NCBI RefSeq assembly: GCF_001039355.2 | Contig: NW_019774624.1 | Coordinates: forward strand, 1,493,116 to 1,520,474 | Direction of reading: 5' to 3' | Length of the DNA: 27,359 nt | Source: Lingula anatina | Lineage: Eukaryota > Brachiopoda > Lingulata > Lingulida > Lingulidae | Shown here: positions 17,201-24,100 of the stretch, in pieces | Position numbering within the stretch: position 1 is the first letter of the stretch | How the letters are laid out: each line of letters opens with the position of its first letter | The notes under the pieces: model-generated | Databases searched by the model: none | Told to the model about the DNA's origin: nothing | What the model saw: the letters and a program-made list of their open reading frames with translations, nothing else | Made by a program: the position numbers and the translations under genes

Positions 17201-18306
17201 AAAGATTGAATCTTGCTTAAGGTTTTTTATTCTCAGTTATTTGAGTTTTTCAAAATTTTAGGAAAGGAAAGAGTGTCTGTTCTGTGCATGGCTAGGATAA
17301 GACACTTCAAAATATTTAATTTTTTTTTCCACAGGAGACATCTGCAGAGATGAACTTAAAAACATCACGAGCCCAACCCTGATTGTCCACGGTGACAAGG
17401 ACCCAATGTTGGATCCAGTGCATCCTGTTTATCTCCATGAGAATATCCAGAATTCCAGGTAGTATGAAGAATGGTATTGAATAAAACTTAGCACAGCCCC
17501 CTAGCCAGCAATTGCAAAGTGGGGAGTAGGGGGAGGGGGGGGGTAGGGGGGGGAGGGGGGTCTTTCACATTTTACTTTGAAACTTTTATGTACCAAGATC
17601 AGTTTTTACCCAGAGTGAACCTTTTTTTTTCGGCAAAAAGGTTAGTTCATTTGAACCACCCAATTTCCCCTGGCAGTGGGCCTGTAGCACTTTACTGGTT
17701 TTGATTATCAAATTCAAATCAAGAGGGAGTCCACAATAATAGGCATTACAAGGTTAATTATATTGGAATGAAGTATGTAAACTTCAATATTTTAATAGAA
17801 AAATGAACCAATTTTTAAATTGGATATACTAGTGTGTGTTCATCATCTGTTTTATACGTCAATCAGTCCTTGCAGCATCTAAGACTGCATTCAGATTCAC
17901 GTCTGATACTAGTTGGGTTGGTCCAACTCTGTGGGGAATTCCCACTAAAGAGCAATCAGTGGAATCGGCTGAATTGTCTGACGTGCCTTCTCTAGCAGCT
18001 AAGGGGTAATTAACTATTGTGTGCTTATTAAGCTGATTCCACTTGAGCGCGAATCCCCACAGAGTTGGACCAACCCAGCTAGAATGATAGGCCAATCTGA
18101 ATGTACCCTAACTGTCAAGATTGACAGCTTTAACTTCCAAAGGAACAGTATTTTTTTCTGCTTATTATATGGTCATTCATGATTGTCACATCTTTGTTTT
18201 CTTTGTCCTTAGACTAGTCCGGTGGCCTGAGGGAAAACACAACATCCATCTGAGGTACTTCGAAGATTTCAACAAACTGGTGACAGATTTTCTGTTGGAG
18301 CAATAG
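1878..18306 (+). CDS. BPHL: BPHL-like serine hydrolase (valacyclovir hydrolase-like), 8 coding exons
   Basis: Exons: 1878-2056, 4721-4777, 15875-15975, 16150-16316, 16424-16577, 16801-16932, 17335-17458, 18213-18306. They join in frame to 335 codons, all with GT..AG introns. The product is an alpha/beta hydrolase. Visible landmarks are the strand-loop LLLLPGALG (residues 105-113), AWDPRGYGNSRPPDRD (135-150), the nucleophile elbow GWSDGG with Ser181, HGDKDP with Asp286, and EGKHNIHLR with His314. Triad spacing (105 and 28) equals that of human BPHL (Ser122, Asp227, His255). Family members hydrolyse alpha-amino-acid esters and are mitochondrial in vertebrates. The N-terminal 80 residues (exons 1-2) are basic and Ala-rich at first, which fits a targeting peptide, but are not conserved and are longer than in human (291 aa). 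An internal Met82 at the start of exon 3 could give a shorter form. Identity is firm from exon 3 on; exons 1-2 are inferred from phase and splice sites. Confidence 0.88.
2850..2900. repeat. (GA)n low-complexity tract
   Basis: Purine-rich GAGAGA repeats with AAGG and TAGGG interruptions, inside BPHL intron 1. Confidence 0.85.
3075..3248. mobile_element. MITE with about 58-bp terminal inverted repeats
   Basis: The left arm (3075-3130) and the reverse complement of the right arm (about 3193-3248) align over about 58 bp with few mismatches. They share CATTCAGAA, GGACTA-CTAG, AGGGTCAAATATGG and GACCCACT. The spacer is only about 60 bp. The ends read GGCTCC and GGCCCC. Flanking triplets are ATA (left) and TTA (right), one mismatch from a TWA target duplication. 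The tip GG..CCATTCAG resembles the element at 17883-18108. PIF/Harbinger-type affiliation is inference. Confidence 0.75.
4721..4777 (+). CDS. BPHL: BPHL exon 2 (57-nt small exon)
   Basis: Flanked by TTCTTCTTTTAG and GTAAGTGA, both strong splice signals. The length of 57 keeps phase 2 on both sides, adding 19 residues without changing frame. Because it is symmetric it could be skipped without a frameshift. It continues the poorly conserved N-terminal region and matches no domain I know. Confidence 0.6.
5171..5207. repeat. (AAT)n microsatellite
   Basis: About twelve perfect AAT repeats inside BPHL intron 2. Confidence 0.95.
6109..6116. repeat. Left flank of the DNA transposon; CATCAC target-site copy at 6111-6116
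   Basis: CATCAC here is repeated at 12745-12750 immediately beyond the other end of the element, consistent with a 6-bp target-site duplication. The two bases further out do not match, so an intact 8-bp duplication is not present. Confidence 0.6.
6144..6205. repeat. Subterminal RTTGYCC motif cluster, left end
   Basis: GTTGTCC (6145-6151) and its complement GGACAAC (6156-6162) form a short hairpin. GTTGCCC follows at 6179-6185 and 6199-6205. The same motifs recur near the right end. Repeated subterminal motifs are typical transposase-binding sites in hAT-type elements; binding here is inferred. Confidence 0.6.
6667..6716 (-). pseudogene. Second, diverged copy of the acidic transposon coding segment
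   Basis: On the minus strand this encodes an Asp/Glu/Met-rich peptide ending EMEMAENAAF and a TAA. It resembles the segment at 6881-6945 (shared NDEDE...EMEM.EN core) but lacks its upstream exon portion. A TGA lies just before it. It reads as a partial internal duplication inside the DNA transposon. Confidence 0.45.
6851..6960 (-). pseudogene. Acidic exon-like segment of the DNA transposon
   Basis: On the minus strand a 3' splice site (GTAGTTACAG ending at 6961) opens a frame rich in Asp, Glu and Met (ENDEDEFDEVDEMEMEE), ending TAG at 6851-6853. It can join in phase with a donor at 11912 (ACAT|GTAAGT), making Tyr at the junction. The gypsy element has landed 14 bp upstream of this 3' splice site, separating it from its pyrimidine tract (about 11684-11700). 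A remnant of the transposon's own split gene is likeliest. Confidence 0.45.
6970..6974. repeat. Target-site duplication CCTCC, left copy
   Basis: Five bases directly outside the left LTR, identical to 11675-11679 outside the right LTR. This is the normal 5-bp duplication of Ty3/gypsy integration. Confidence 0.95.
6975..7091 (-). repeat. 3' LTR (element orientation) of the gypsy element
   Basis: 117 bp with TGTAACAT/ATGTTACA inverted tips. It differs from the other LTR at a single position (CACGCGTATT here, CACGTGTATT there). No AATAAA is present in the sense orientation; AATAAT is. Confidence 0.95.
7092..7102 (-). other. Polypurine tract
   Basis: On the minus strand AAAGAGGGAGA lies directly upstream of the 3' LTR. 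This is the position and composition of the primer for plus-strand DNA synthesis. Confidence 0.85.
7103..7471 (-). other. Non-coding segment between the gag-pol stop and the polypurine tract
   Basis: About 370 bp of AT-rich sequence at the 3' side of the element. It contains short duplicated phrases (ACTTTAACTTAAAGTC near 7191 and 7280). There is no env-like or other open frame. Confidence 0.6.
7472..11470 (-). CDS. Gag-Pol polyprotein of Ty3/gypsy retrotransposon
   Basis: One uninterrupted 1332-codon frame from an ATG with good context (A at -3, G at +4). Gag region about 1-215, then a zinc-binding region: an atypical C-x2-C-x7-H-x4-C (Cys221 to Cys237) and a canonical CCHC knuckle C-x2-C-x4-H-x4-C (Cys244 to Cys257). 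Protease has DTG at 328-330. Reverse transcriptase has Asp537, LPFG at 569-572 and the IMDD box with Asp599/Asp600. RNase H has Asp746, Asp808 (YTDHKPL) and Asp853 (ADTLSR). Integrase has an HHCC finger (His957, His960, Cys990, Cys993) and a DD35E triad Asp1021, Asp1074, Glu1110. A GPY/F-like basic module follows at about 1205-1250; there is no chromodomain and no env. There is no frameshift between gag and pol, so both would be made as one protein. The frame is open further upstream, but only non-ATG codons lie there. Confidence 0.95.
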   Translation of the reverse strand: MAYAFEQPSFDWESKNLYLEFTRFRQHAELVFKGPLSQTDDKIRAGWLGMWIGKQGREIYKTFTWEEDEEDKPEAIFGKLENYVRPRKNKRAQRFNLQKRKQEEGETFDNFVKDIRLILMDCEYQDAEDILIDCIIRGVYYPRVQEKLLEKGERLTLAQALEIGRQYESSQQQMKILRPEVEVSAINHKSHKSKESHASRNPSQASKRQEHVPWKQKNKKCGQCGLDIATAHRNNTCPAKGTKCRYCKRLDHWYSVCRKRKAKAVHTLQESDNDVYYDDSVSEDSNNDPLYIHTTEVDDENVDSVSAAEDKWIVTLDVQDKPLKFRIDTGAKCNILVKADYEKLSLHKNLNQTTKVLRSYSNHKIRPIGKAQLSVAYNTTQLPVDFEVVDIDQENVINGEVSEKLGLLHRVRVNKVNSVDDFTELAKNTGTLPGKHTIKIDPTAKGVIHPARRQPASLKPRIVEKLQEMESDGFITRVHEPTEWVSSMVVSLRNDKVRICIDPCDLNNAIKREHHPLKTIEEVVASIPKATVFSVLDATQGFLQIQLDEQSSFLTTFNTPIGRYRWLRLPFGIKSAPEIFQRIMDEMLEGIEGATAIMDDILIAGTDREHHDSIFKKVIQRATEYNLKLNFDKCQVRQPRVQYVGHILTAEGLSPDPEKVRAITEMTPPTDKDGVRRILGLVQYLAKFIPNLSQVDAPLRALLKNDVSFKWEHEQQASFEELKHLCSTPPVLAYYDVNKPVEIQCDASRSGLGAVLIQDGRPIAYTSRSLTDVEMRYAQIEKEMLAIVHGAIKFHCYIFGKETTVYTDHKPLESIYKKPLLSAPMRLQKMLLRLQWYNLNVVYRKGKDMVVADTLSRAYLPDTSSDVTGLDDLCLIDMISVSSERYSDIRTRTQRELQPLYNTIVQGWPDTRRETPYEIRNFWDSRDQLSVFDGVIYKGLRIVIPPSLQKYMLSLIHESHLGVVKCKQRAREVMFWPGMNMEIENMVRDCIKCSEYQNRLPAEPLKPTVPPDLPYTEVGCDIFDFGAKKYLLLIDYYSKYIDVVELNAATTTATINAMKYVFSCHGIPLKIRSDNGPQFSSCEFKQFCKVYDIEHMTSSPQYPGSNGEAERAIQIVKKMWKKCDDKYLALLNYRTTPLEGINLSPSQLLMGRRPRNTLPAARNLLKPQAYNQREVKRHFSQEKLKQKYYYDQRKGAKELKAFSPGEHVRMQPHPGSKTWAPAIVVKRHTHPRSYIVEGNDRVYRRNRQHLRSSTEKAHHYNPNFVDLEPCDEPLHSPIKDQHIVPEETVTPTRDIVKDQCKTPTKTVTSAINTPRIVTRSGRVVKPPDRLNL
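11545..11557 (-). other. Primer-binding site, tRNA-Leu type
   Basis: Directly after the 5' LTR the minus strand reads TGGTGTCAGAAGT. This 13-nt stretch is complementary to the CCA-bearing 3' end of metazoan tRNA-Leu(CAA) as I know it (ACTTCTGACA plus CCA). tRNA identity rests on knowledge of that family, not on a search. Confidence 0.8.
11558..11674 (-). repeat. 5' LTR (element orientation) of the gypsy element
   Basis: 117 bp, 116 identical to 6975-7091, with the same inverted tips. Short for a Ty3/gypsy LTR. The near identity of the pair points to recent insertion. Confidence 0.95.
11675..11679. repeat. Target-site duplication CCTCC, right copy
   Basis: Identical to 6970-6974. Confidence 0.95.
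11913..12312 (-). pseudogene. Frameshifted N-terminal transposase remnant with BED/TTF-like zinc finger
   Basis: A minus-strand ATG at 12310-12312 opens a short peptide (MEKFLKYFDGAKPG, then stop). Other frames downstream carry convincing protein fragments: TWLVFDS, then CKACYQG (around 12112-12127), then RLDGIKKHESSEPH (about 12026-12068), and EQAESERIVLMRT just before a GTAAGT donor at 11912. The C-x2-C ... H-x5-H layout matches the N-terminal zinc fingers of hAT-type (ZNF862/KIAA1586-like) transposases. At least two frameshifts and several stops make it non-functional. Family placement is by motif memory only. Confidence 0.5.
12650..12726. repeat. Subterminal RTTGYCC motif cluster, right end
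   Basis: GTTGCCC at 12650-12656 and 12684-12690, GGACAAC at 12661-12667 and 12720-12726, GTTGTCC at 12704-12710. These mirror the cluster at 6144-6205. Confidence 0.6.
12745..12750. repeat. CATCAC target-site copy, right side of DNA transposon
   Basis: Matches 6111-6116 directly outside the left tip. Confidence 0.6.
12925..13022. repeat. 35-bp tandem repeat, about 3 copies
   Basis: Units starting at 12925, 12960 and 12995 (last partial) with the core GTATTAGAAATAATTTCATC. A partial fourth copy precedes them. It lies in BPHL intron 2, right of the transposon. Confidence 0.85.
13195..13283 (+). other. Unassigned exon-like segment within BPHL intron 2
   Basis: A long pyrimidine tract (C run at about 13158-13175, then TTTCACTTTCCTAG) is followed by 89 bp ending ACA|GTAAGG. 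One frame reads a plausible protein (THALVSSFLKYL, then MAMDNVHIPKTFYS) and stays open past the donor; a second frame is open too. The length is not a multiple of three, and inclusion between BPHL exons 2 and 3 would shift frame into a stop. It could be a cryptic or poison exon, an exon of another gene, or chance. I do not recognise the protein. Confidence 0.3.
13284..14374 (+). other. BPHL: BPHL intron 2, no recognisable feature
   Basis: AT-rich non-coding sequence. A 63-codon open frame near 13863-14054 shows no domain and has no splice or coding support. Confidence 0.5.
14375..14400. repeat. Near-perfect 26-bp inverted repeat
   Basis: Two 12-base arms, TGTACAGACACA and TGTGTCTGTACA, with a GA spacer. 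It sits just before a GTCGTC-rich tract (about 14418-14446) and the 161-bp tandem array, and could be an edge of the repeat element that carries the array. Confidence 0.8.
14458..14891. repeat. 161-bp tandem repeat array entering the assembly gap
   Basis: Copies start at 14458, 14619 and 14780 (each GATAACA-GATAAGTGG or a variant) and are highly similar. The third is cut by the N run. Each contains AGTTCGAAAATCAGCATGAT (wording near identical) and a T-rich stretch ending in CAGCATATATGCAGCAC. Array length beyond the gap is unknown. Confidence 0.95.
14892..15399. other. Assembly gap (508 N)
   Basis: The run of N begins inside the third 161-bp repeat copy, so the gap was probably caused by the array. 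Open frames across it are meaningless. Confidence 0.99.
15400..15789. repeat. Dispersed direct repeat to the right of the gap
   Basis: About 52 bp at 15400-15451 (GGCAGTTAAACAGTTTTTTG core) recurs at 15737-15789 with a few changes, an offset of about 340 bp. The region in between is non-coding. It may belong to the same complex repeat as the 161-bp array. Confidence 0.65.
15875..15975 (+). CDS. BPHL: BPHL exon 3
   Basis: Follows TATTGTTTCAG and ends CTTG|GTAGGT. It encodes residues 79-113: the first conserved strand (VEVNGASIHY) and the LLLLPGALG turn that forms the oxyanion region. Met82 lies three codons after the exon start. Confidence 0.93.
16150..16316 (+). CDS. BPHL: BPHL exon 4
   Basis: Follows CCCTCACAG and ends GAG|GTACAA. 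It encodes residues 113-168 with the highly conserved WDPRGYGNSRPPDRD segment. Confidence 0.95.
16424..16577 (+). CDS. BPHL: BPHL exon 5 (nucleophile elbow)
   Basis: Follows TTATTTTAG and ends AAAG|GTAGGC. It encodes residues 169-219 with GWSDGG, where Ser181 is the expected nucleophile, and RYPERIRKLVMWG. Confidence 0.95.
16590..16675. repeat. BPHL: Short minisatellite in BPHL intron 5
   Basis: Imperfect repeats of TGTGTTAGATGTGACAGATT-like units beginning just 13 bp after the 5' splice site. Confidence 0.75.
16801..16932 (+). CDS. BPHL: BPHL exon 6 (lid region)
   Basis: Follows GGTATTTCCAG and ends AAAG|GTAAAC. It encodes residues 220-263, the Trp/Tyr-rich cap helices (VRDLSKWSDRM, then YGEEYF, then WYQAYSDYF) corresponding to RDVSKWSERTRKP onward in human BPHL. 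Confidence 0.93.
17024..17127. repeat. BPHL: 52-bp tandem duplication in BPHL intron 6
   Basis: Units starting CTTAGTTTATTTGTATGC at 17024 and 17076, differing by a few substitutions and a short indel. Confidence 0.85.
17335..17458 (+). CDS. BPHL: BPHL exon 7 (catalytic Asp)
   Basis: Follows TTTTTTCCACAG and ends TCCAG|GTAGTA. It encodes residues 264-304 with the strand TLIVHGDKDPML; Asp286 is the expected acid of the triad. Confidence 0.95.
17517..17562 (+). repeat. BPHL: G-run tract in BPHL intron 7
   Basis: At least five G runs of five or more (GGGGG to GGGGGGGGG) within 46 bp on the coding strand. The composition can form G-quadruplexes in the pre-mRNA or DNA; function is inference. Confidence 0.7.
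17883..18108. mobile_element. 226-bp MITE, PIF/Harbinger-like
   Basis: Terminal inverted repeats of about 57 bp. The outer part is CATTCAGATT on both sides and the inner part TGGGTTGGTCCAACTCTGTG is nearly perfect. TAA flanks both ends (17880-17882, 18109-18111), a TWA-type duplication. The interior is non-coding. It lies in BPHL intron 7, about 100 bp before exon 8. Confidence 0.8.
18213..18306 (+). CDS. BPHL: BPHL exon 8 (catalytic His and stop)
   Basis: Follows TTTGTCCTTAG. It encodes residues 305-335 with PEGKHNIHLR (His314, triad base) and FNKLVTDFLLEQ, then TAG. Confidence 0.95.
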
Positions 18307-18647
18307 GAGGCAGCACCTGCTTCCTAATTTCAACTATAGATGGTAGCATTAGTTTCATCAGGGGAAGGACAGGCTTGTTTACAAGTGAAATTTTGCTCAT
18401 ATTTCGCCAATTATAATTTTATCAGTATATTGACTGAAGATTTTCTTCTATGCAGATTGGCTTAAAGGAAATTTTGGAATTGTTAGATGGCTGTTCTAGC
18501 GTCTGTGAAGATGAACAGTGTCATGTTGACCTCCCTGCATATCAAATGGGCTGGGAAAATTTTTATGCAAATATAGGGAATTAAATTCTACCAGAATAAT
18601 CATAAATCTTCTGGTTATACTTCTTGATTGGTTTTTGTGTGATTTTC

Positions 18648-18653
18648 AATAAA
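18648..18653 (+). terminator. BPHL: AATAAA polyadenylation signal candidate for BPHL
   Basis: First canonical hexamer after the stop (342 bp downstream). Further + strand AATAAA hexamers lie at 19076-19081 and 19411-19416 and could give longer 3' UTRs. Confidence 0.55.
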
Positions 18654-21025
18654 ATGTTGGTTTGAAGTCACACTCTAGCATGTTTATCATGCACTTCAAA
18701 AAGGACAAAAGCAATATTTTAACATTTCCAAAAATTGGGGTTTCCAATTTGAGGAAGATGGTGGAATTGAGGTAAAAATGGACTAATTTCAAGATTTTAA
18801 ATTAATAGTAAAGTTTCCTCAATCAGCATTTGAATATTTTCCATGTATGTGAATATTATGATGCAATGTGAATGGCAGCATTATAGGAAAGTCTGTAGAA
18901 GGGACTCTAAATTCAAGTCAAGGGTGTGATTGATTGGTTTGTGCCTTTGAAAAACCTCGTTAAAATGTCTGTTAAACATTTTTAAAATGAATTTTCTGTT
19001 GTCAACAGTTTTTGTTGACTGCTTCAAATTTTGCCTTAAAAGGTGCCTGTACAACTTGTTATCATCTAAAAATGAAATAAAAACCAAATTTTGAACTTAG
19101 TTCTTCTGTTTTCCTCATAAATGGATGGCATTCTGATGTTACAGAAATGGAAAGAGCAGAGATTTTGAAGAAAACTGGTGGCCATCTTTTGAAATGTTGA
19201 CAGGAAATGACTTGCCTTGGGCAGTTATGGGTGTAAATATTATGAAACATCTCAGAGCAAGTTTAAAAAGCAGAAAATTGTAGAGAACAAAACCAGAAAG
19301 GAGCAAAATAAAATGCTCTGTGCAGACTATTTCTTTCAACAGTTTACAGAACGGTTGATGTTATTCACACAACTTGCCAAATATATTATTTTCATTTAAA
19401 TCTTAAGTCCAATAAAATGTATTTACCTTTCAGCTCATCCAGTATTTCAGTGAGAACAGATTAGGGGTGATAGCATGTAGTGAAAAAAAAAAAGCCCTCT
19501 TGGAGTTGGACAATTTTCTAAGCAAAAAAGAAAACTGATTTTTTTTTCTGGACTCGTGGACACAACATCTAAAGAAAACTGTTCACTTGATCCTGTCTGT
19601 TCTTGCATCCATCATTATATAAAATGTAGCACAAGTAAGCACACTTCTCACCGTCTGTTCTTAATTTACTACACAATTACGGAATAGGTATATACATAAC
19701 TCCAGTAATACCCCGTGATGACCTGCCCCCCTCCACAAGAAATGAGCAAGCCCACTTTGGTGTACTGGTAATAAGATGGTGGAGCAGTTCATTCTCATAA
19801 GAGGGGAGGGGGCCGTTTTATTCAATCATCAATTCTGGTAAGTATACAATGCACATTCCCCAACAAATGGTTGTTTTGCGGCTCATACAAGCTATAAGAA
19901 GTTTTTGTGGCAATGACAGTTAAGAAGCTCAACTTGTGCTCAGGCCAAAAGCTTTAATTATCACCGCACTTTTAACCACAAAAGAGACCAGTTAACAAAA
20001 CTTGGATCACAGAGGTCAGTTAAACTGGTGCTTGTCTGAGCAGTAATTAATTAAAATAAATCCGAGCCCATAGTAAAGAAACGATGAACCAATCAGAATT
20101 CTTGAGAATGCATGCATAAATCTGTCTTTTTATCTGTCAAAAATAAATAAAGTCTAATTACCAATAAACAATAAACAAGATGCATGATGCTCATCTAAAA
20201 TTGAACTTTTTCGCAAGACGAGATCATTTTGTTTCATCAAAGGTTTCCCTGCTGAGCACCAACCTCTCCTTGACAAACCTGTTTAAGGCAACAGAACCTT
20301 TCATTTTCTTTTATTCTTTTTAAAAAAGTTTAATAAATGTAACCGCCCTTTTGGGACTTAAACACAGAAGCAAACCAAGGAACCAAAGAGGCGGGTGATT
20401 GAAGCCTAGTGATGTATTGAGAATAGTAAAGCAATGCAACTTAATAAATATTGTAACATATTTTACAACTCAGCAGTCCTCTTGGACAGTGAACTCAAGA
20501 AGAGAGGGTCAACCCTGAAGCCTGAGAGTCCATGCTGCTATAATTGAGCGTCATTCTATTGCAAAGCAATCCTTCCTATTTTTTCAGGCTTGATTAATCA
20601 CAAAACAACTACCTTCCTCAGTACTTTGTTCTTGATTAACAGTATTGGCAGTTTGTTTTAATTGACAAACTTTTCAACATGGCTCGTTTTTATCAGATTC
20701 ACACACTGGCAGAGTTTTGAATCCTTATGTGCACGGTTCACAAACTGAAATATAACAAGCCTTATTATTTATCCACATTCTCTTCCACATAGCTGAATTC
20801 TCTGTTTTACACACAACCAGAGACTGGCAAATCCCAGTTTTACTTCCAGCTTTTCTTTTTAGAAGAAAACGCCTCCTGCACAGTGTCAGCTTTCTGAACA
20901 AGCAGAAGACTGCATAACTATGGTAGCACTTGCAAAAATGACATGCCAATATCAAATTCTTCCTCATTGTCATTTTTTCTTCATATATGTGAGGGGAAAA
21001 AAAGACCAATATGTCTCCTATCCTG
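18654..21025. other. Tail-to-tail intergenic region and AKTIP 3' UTR
   Basis: No coding sequence is recognised. The minus-strand gene's 3' UTR must start at 21025 and run left. Minus-strand AATAAA candidates are at 20310-20315 and 19817-19822. Where the two transcripts end relative to one another cannot be told from sequence. Confidence 0.5.
20310..20315 (-). terminator. AKTIP: AATAAA polyadenylation signal candidate for AKTIP
   Basis: Minus-strand AATAAA about 710 bp after the stop codon. Another lies at 19817-19822. Confidence 0.35.
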
Positions 21026-21160
21026 CTAAGAATCTCGGCTCTTCCTAAGAGAAGTAATAACATCAGTGCTGTCCTCCTCTTTGGCGAAGATTTCAGAGCT
21101 ACCATTTGTCATCCAGGAAAGTCCCGACGTCTGCGCATTCTTGCTGCCGTCATCGGTCTT
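21026..21160 (-). CDS. AKTIP: AKTIP final coding exon
   Basis: Follows ATACTTTCAG. It encodes 44 residues with [18 protein letters not shown], which parallels AGLSWVKPGSVQPFSKEE of human AKTIP, then a Ser/Arg-rich tail longer than the human one and TAG at 21026-21028. Confidence 0.85.
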   Translation of the reverse strand, partial: KTDDGSKNAQTSGLSWMTNGSSEIFAKEEDSTDVITSLRKSRDS

Positions 21161-24100
21161 CTGAAAGTATAGATTTAAATACATTGTATTGTCACCGTTT
21201 TTGAAATAGCATAGCTGCTACAATTATACGGAGATGTGAGACTAAAATCAACTTTTTTGTATATTACTTACAGCCCTGTGCTATTTGTGCAGGTACTAGT
21301 AAATAAACAATGAAATGGTGTGAAATACCGAAGATAATTAAACTGGTGCTGTACAAAAATAAAGAAATAGCTTTTTGTTTTTGTGTATGACAATTCATGA
21401 AATTACTGTCTCTGAGAAGTGAAAATGTGGCAAGCTATAATTATAATATTATAATTATGATGTGCCACTGGTCTCATTTGTGAAGGTGCTTTTTTTTTAA
21501 CAACATGTATAATTCTTCTAAGATCACTTCTCACTAACTTCAAACACAACAGAAATCATAACTTTCTCCAGAAGCAATGTATCATTATAGATATCTGAGA
21601 AAGATAATTGGAAACTCCAAAAAGAGAATCAGATTCTTGCCAGAAAATATTTCTTTGAAGAACTTAAACTAATAGGCGCTGCAAATATATTATTGGAAGT
21701 GTGTTAAATATCATACCTTGCATGAAATTTGTGAGAAATATCTGCCTTAAATAGGCACTTACTTATGAAACTTAATGAAGTATTAACAATCTTTTCAAAT
21801 TGTAAACCCCCGATTTTATGGCAGGATGCTAGTCTGTTCAACTTTTTTTTCCAGCACAGGTTAAAATTTCAATTGAGGTGAACAGAAATTACTGTCTAAT
21901 AATTTTTCTAATTTTCTTGTGTAGTCTCTACTAATGCCCACATGCATTGAACTACACTTTTGTGTAGTAAAATAAAATATATGTCACTACTAAAAAATTT
22001 GCATTTTTACATAATTTAAAAATGCTTGACATGTAAAATCACAGTTCACTTTACAAAATACAGATAAATGGTCATAAAAACCAAAATGCACTGCATACGT
22101 TTGGTTTTGAAAATGGATTAAGTTATGGGCGACGTACTACCACATAAATTTGTAATTATTTCTCTTTAGTAATAAAACCCCATATACATCTACTTAAATA
22201 CTGATTTAGAAGTAAATTCCAACTAAGTACAATAACACAAGTAGATAATGGATATAATTATAAGCTTAATGACATGAGAATACCTACAACATTATTAACT
22301 GTAATGTTTGATTACCTTCCTTTATGCTGTTATTTAACATAATAATAAAAGATTGAAGTAAAAATGAAAATATCAATTTTAAATGACAAAAACTTACTTT
22401 TTTCACTTCCTATTTTGGAATAGAAGGAAAAAAGAATAAAAATAAAAATTAGTCAATTGTCCATTTTGTATACATCAGCATTGTTCTACAAATATACATA
22501 ATTATTGGTATAAAATATTTAAGAGCACTCCCAGCATCTTTACAACCACAGTCAATGGTCAGTTTTTAGCACTTTTTAGAACTCGCAGCAAATCACACAG
22601 CAACACTTCAAATGCTGACCCATGAAACGCGGGGGGAAGGGGGGGGGAGTCGCAGTGTAAAGCTTGAAGATCATCATTCTTCTTGGAATAGTTTCCCCAG
22701 TTACTAAGGTCAAAGAGATTGAGCTGCAAGAACAGAGTGGAAGTAAGGCGGTGTATCAACTTAATATAACATTACTGTTGCCAGCTGTTAGTTACCAGGT
22801 CATACAGCAAGTAAGCAAGGACGGTTATGATGTTCACCCTGTTGTCTATTCAAATATACACATCTGTAGGTATTTTTAATTTTACTCCTTATTAATTCAT
22901 CTGTTAAGAATGCATGGAAAACCCAGGTGAGACCGCCCCCACCATCCTTTCAACCCACCCCCCTCCCTCCAAAGGCTTCATTCCACTATGCGACCAATCT
23001 GCAGCCCCCCCCCCCCCCCAGCCATGCTGGTATCAACACCATGCTTAGCACATATCAATATTTACTGTATCAATATCTAATGATGATGTAGTACAGTGAT
23101 CATAACACAAGTTCCCTGGCAAAGATGTCTTTAGTTGACAAGGTAACTTTATCACAGAAACCTTGAATATTAATTTGTCATTTATTCATGATATTTTTCT
23201 GTCTAAGCTTTAAAAATCTCTCTTTTTCACAAACAGCTAGACTAAACTTAGACATTCGTGAAACACTTGGGCGATAATGGAATCTTCAAACTCCCAATAT
23301 TTCAAATAATGGCATTATTTTAAGCTCAACATCAAACATTACATCAAAGCTAAAACTAAGCAACATAATACCAAACTTCATTAAAAATGTCACTACTAAA
23401 TTTGACACCAACACACAGTCCGTTTTTTTGTCAAATTAATCCTAATTTTGCAAAATAAATACAACAAAATGGAGCTTGTCAAAAAAGCTAAAAATTATAT
23501 TATAAATATATACACAAGTCCAAAATATATCAGCCCAACCATGCAATAAGTAATTTAAGATCTTTTTTCAAAAAAAAGCTAGTAATAATGACTGGTTAAT
23601 ATGAATACATAACAATTAAAACAAAGCTTAAAATGTATATACATATTATTCAGATACCAAATAAAGAATGGAAGAATAATGATAAAAGATTGACCAGGCT
23701 AAATAATATGTCAACAGACAGAAATAACAGTAATCCCAGAACACCCGGCTAAAATATACAGAAGCAGGAAATCTGTGTTACTAAGATTATTATAGAAAAT
23801 AAATATCATAAACTCACAAAATTCATACAAATCCGCTTTAAATATTTCCTAAAATAATGTTTTCATGACAATATTTGAAAAAAAAAGTTTATTATTCACA
23901 GGTGTTGACTATGAACTGGTCGCAGGTAAAAAGATTGTTTTGAAGTAACTAAAAATGAAAAAAAAAAGAATTCAAAATAAATAAATAAATAAATAAATAA
24001 AAAAATAAATAAGTAAATAAATAAATAAATAAAAACACTTTAATAATAATTTGGGATTTGTGACTAATGCTTCAGTAAGATGAGTTCAAAGTAAAAAAAA

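Noticed and set aside
20725-21105. 126-codon minus-strand frame overlapping the AKTIP last exon
   Set aside because: It is out of frame with the conserved SGLSW exon and shows no domain.
22559-22879. Overlapping short frames on both strands in the AKTIP last intron
   Set aside because: No conserved motif, no convincing splice sites, and a G run inside one of them.
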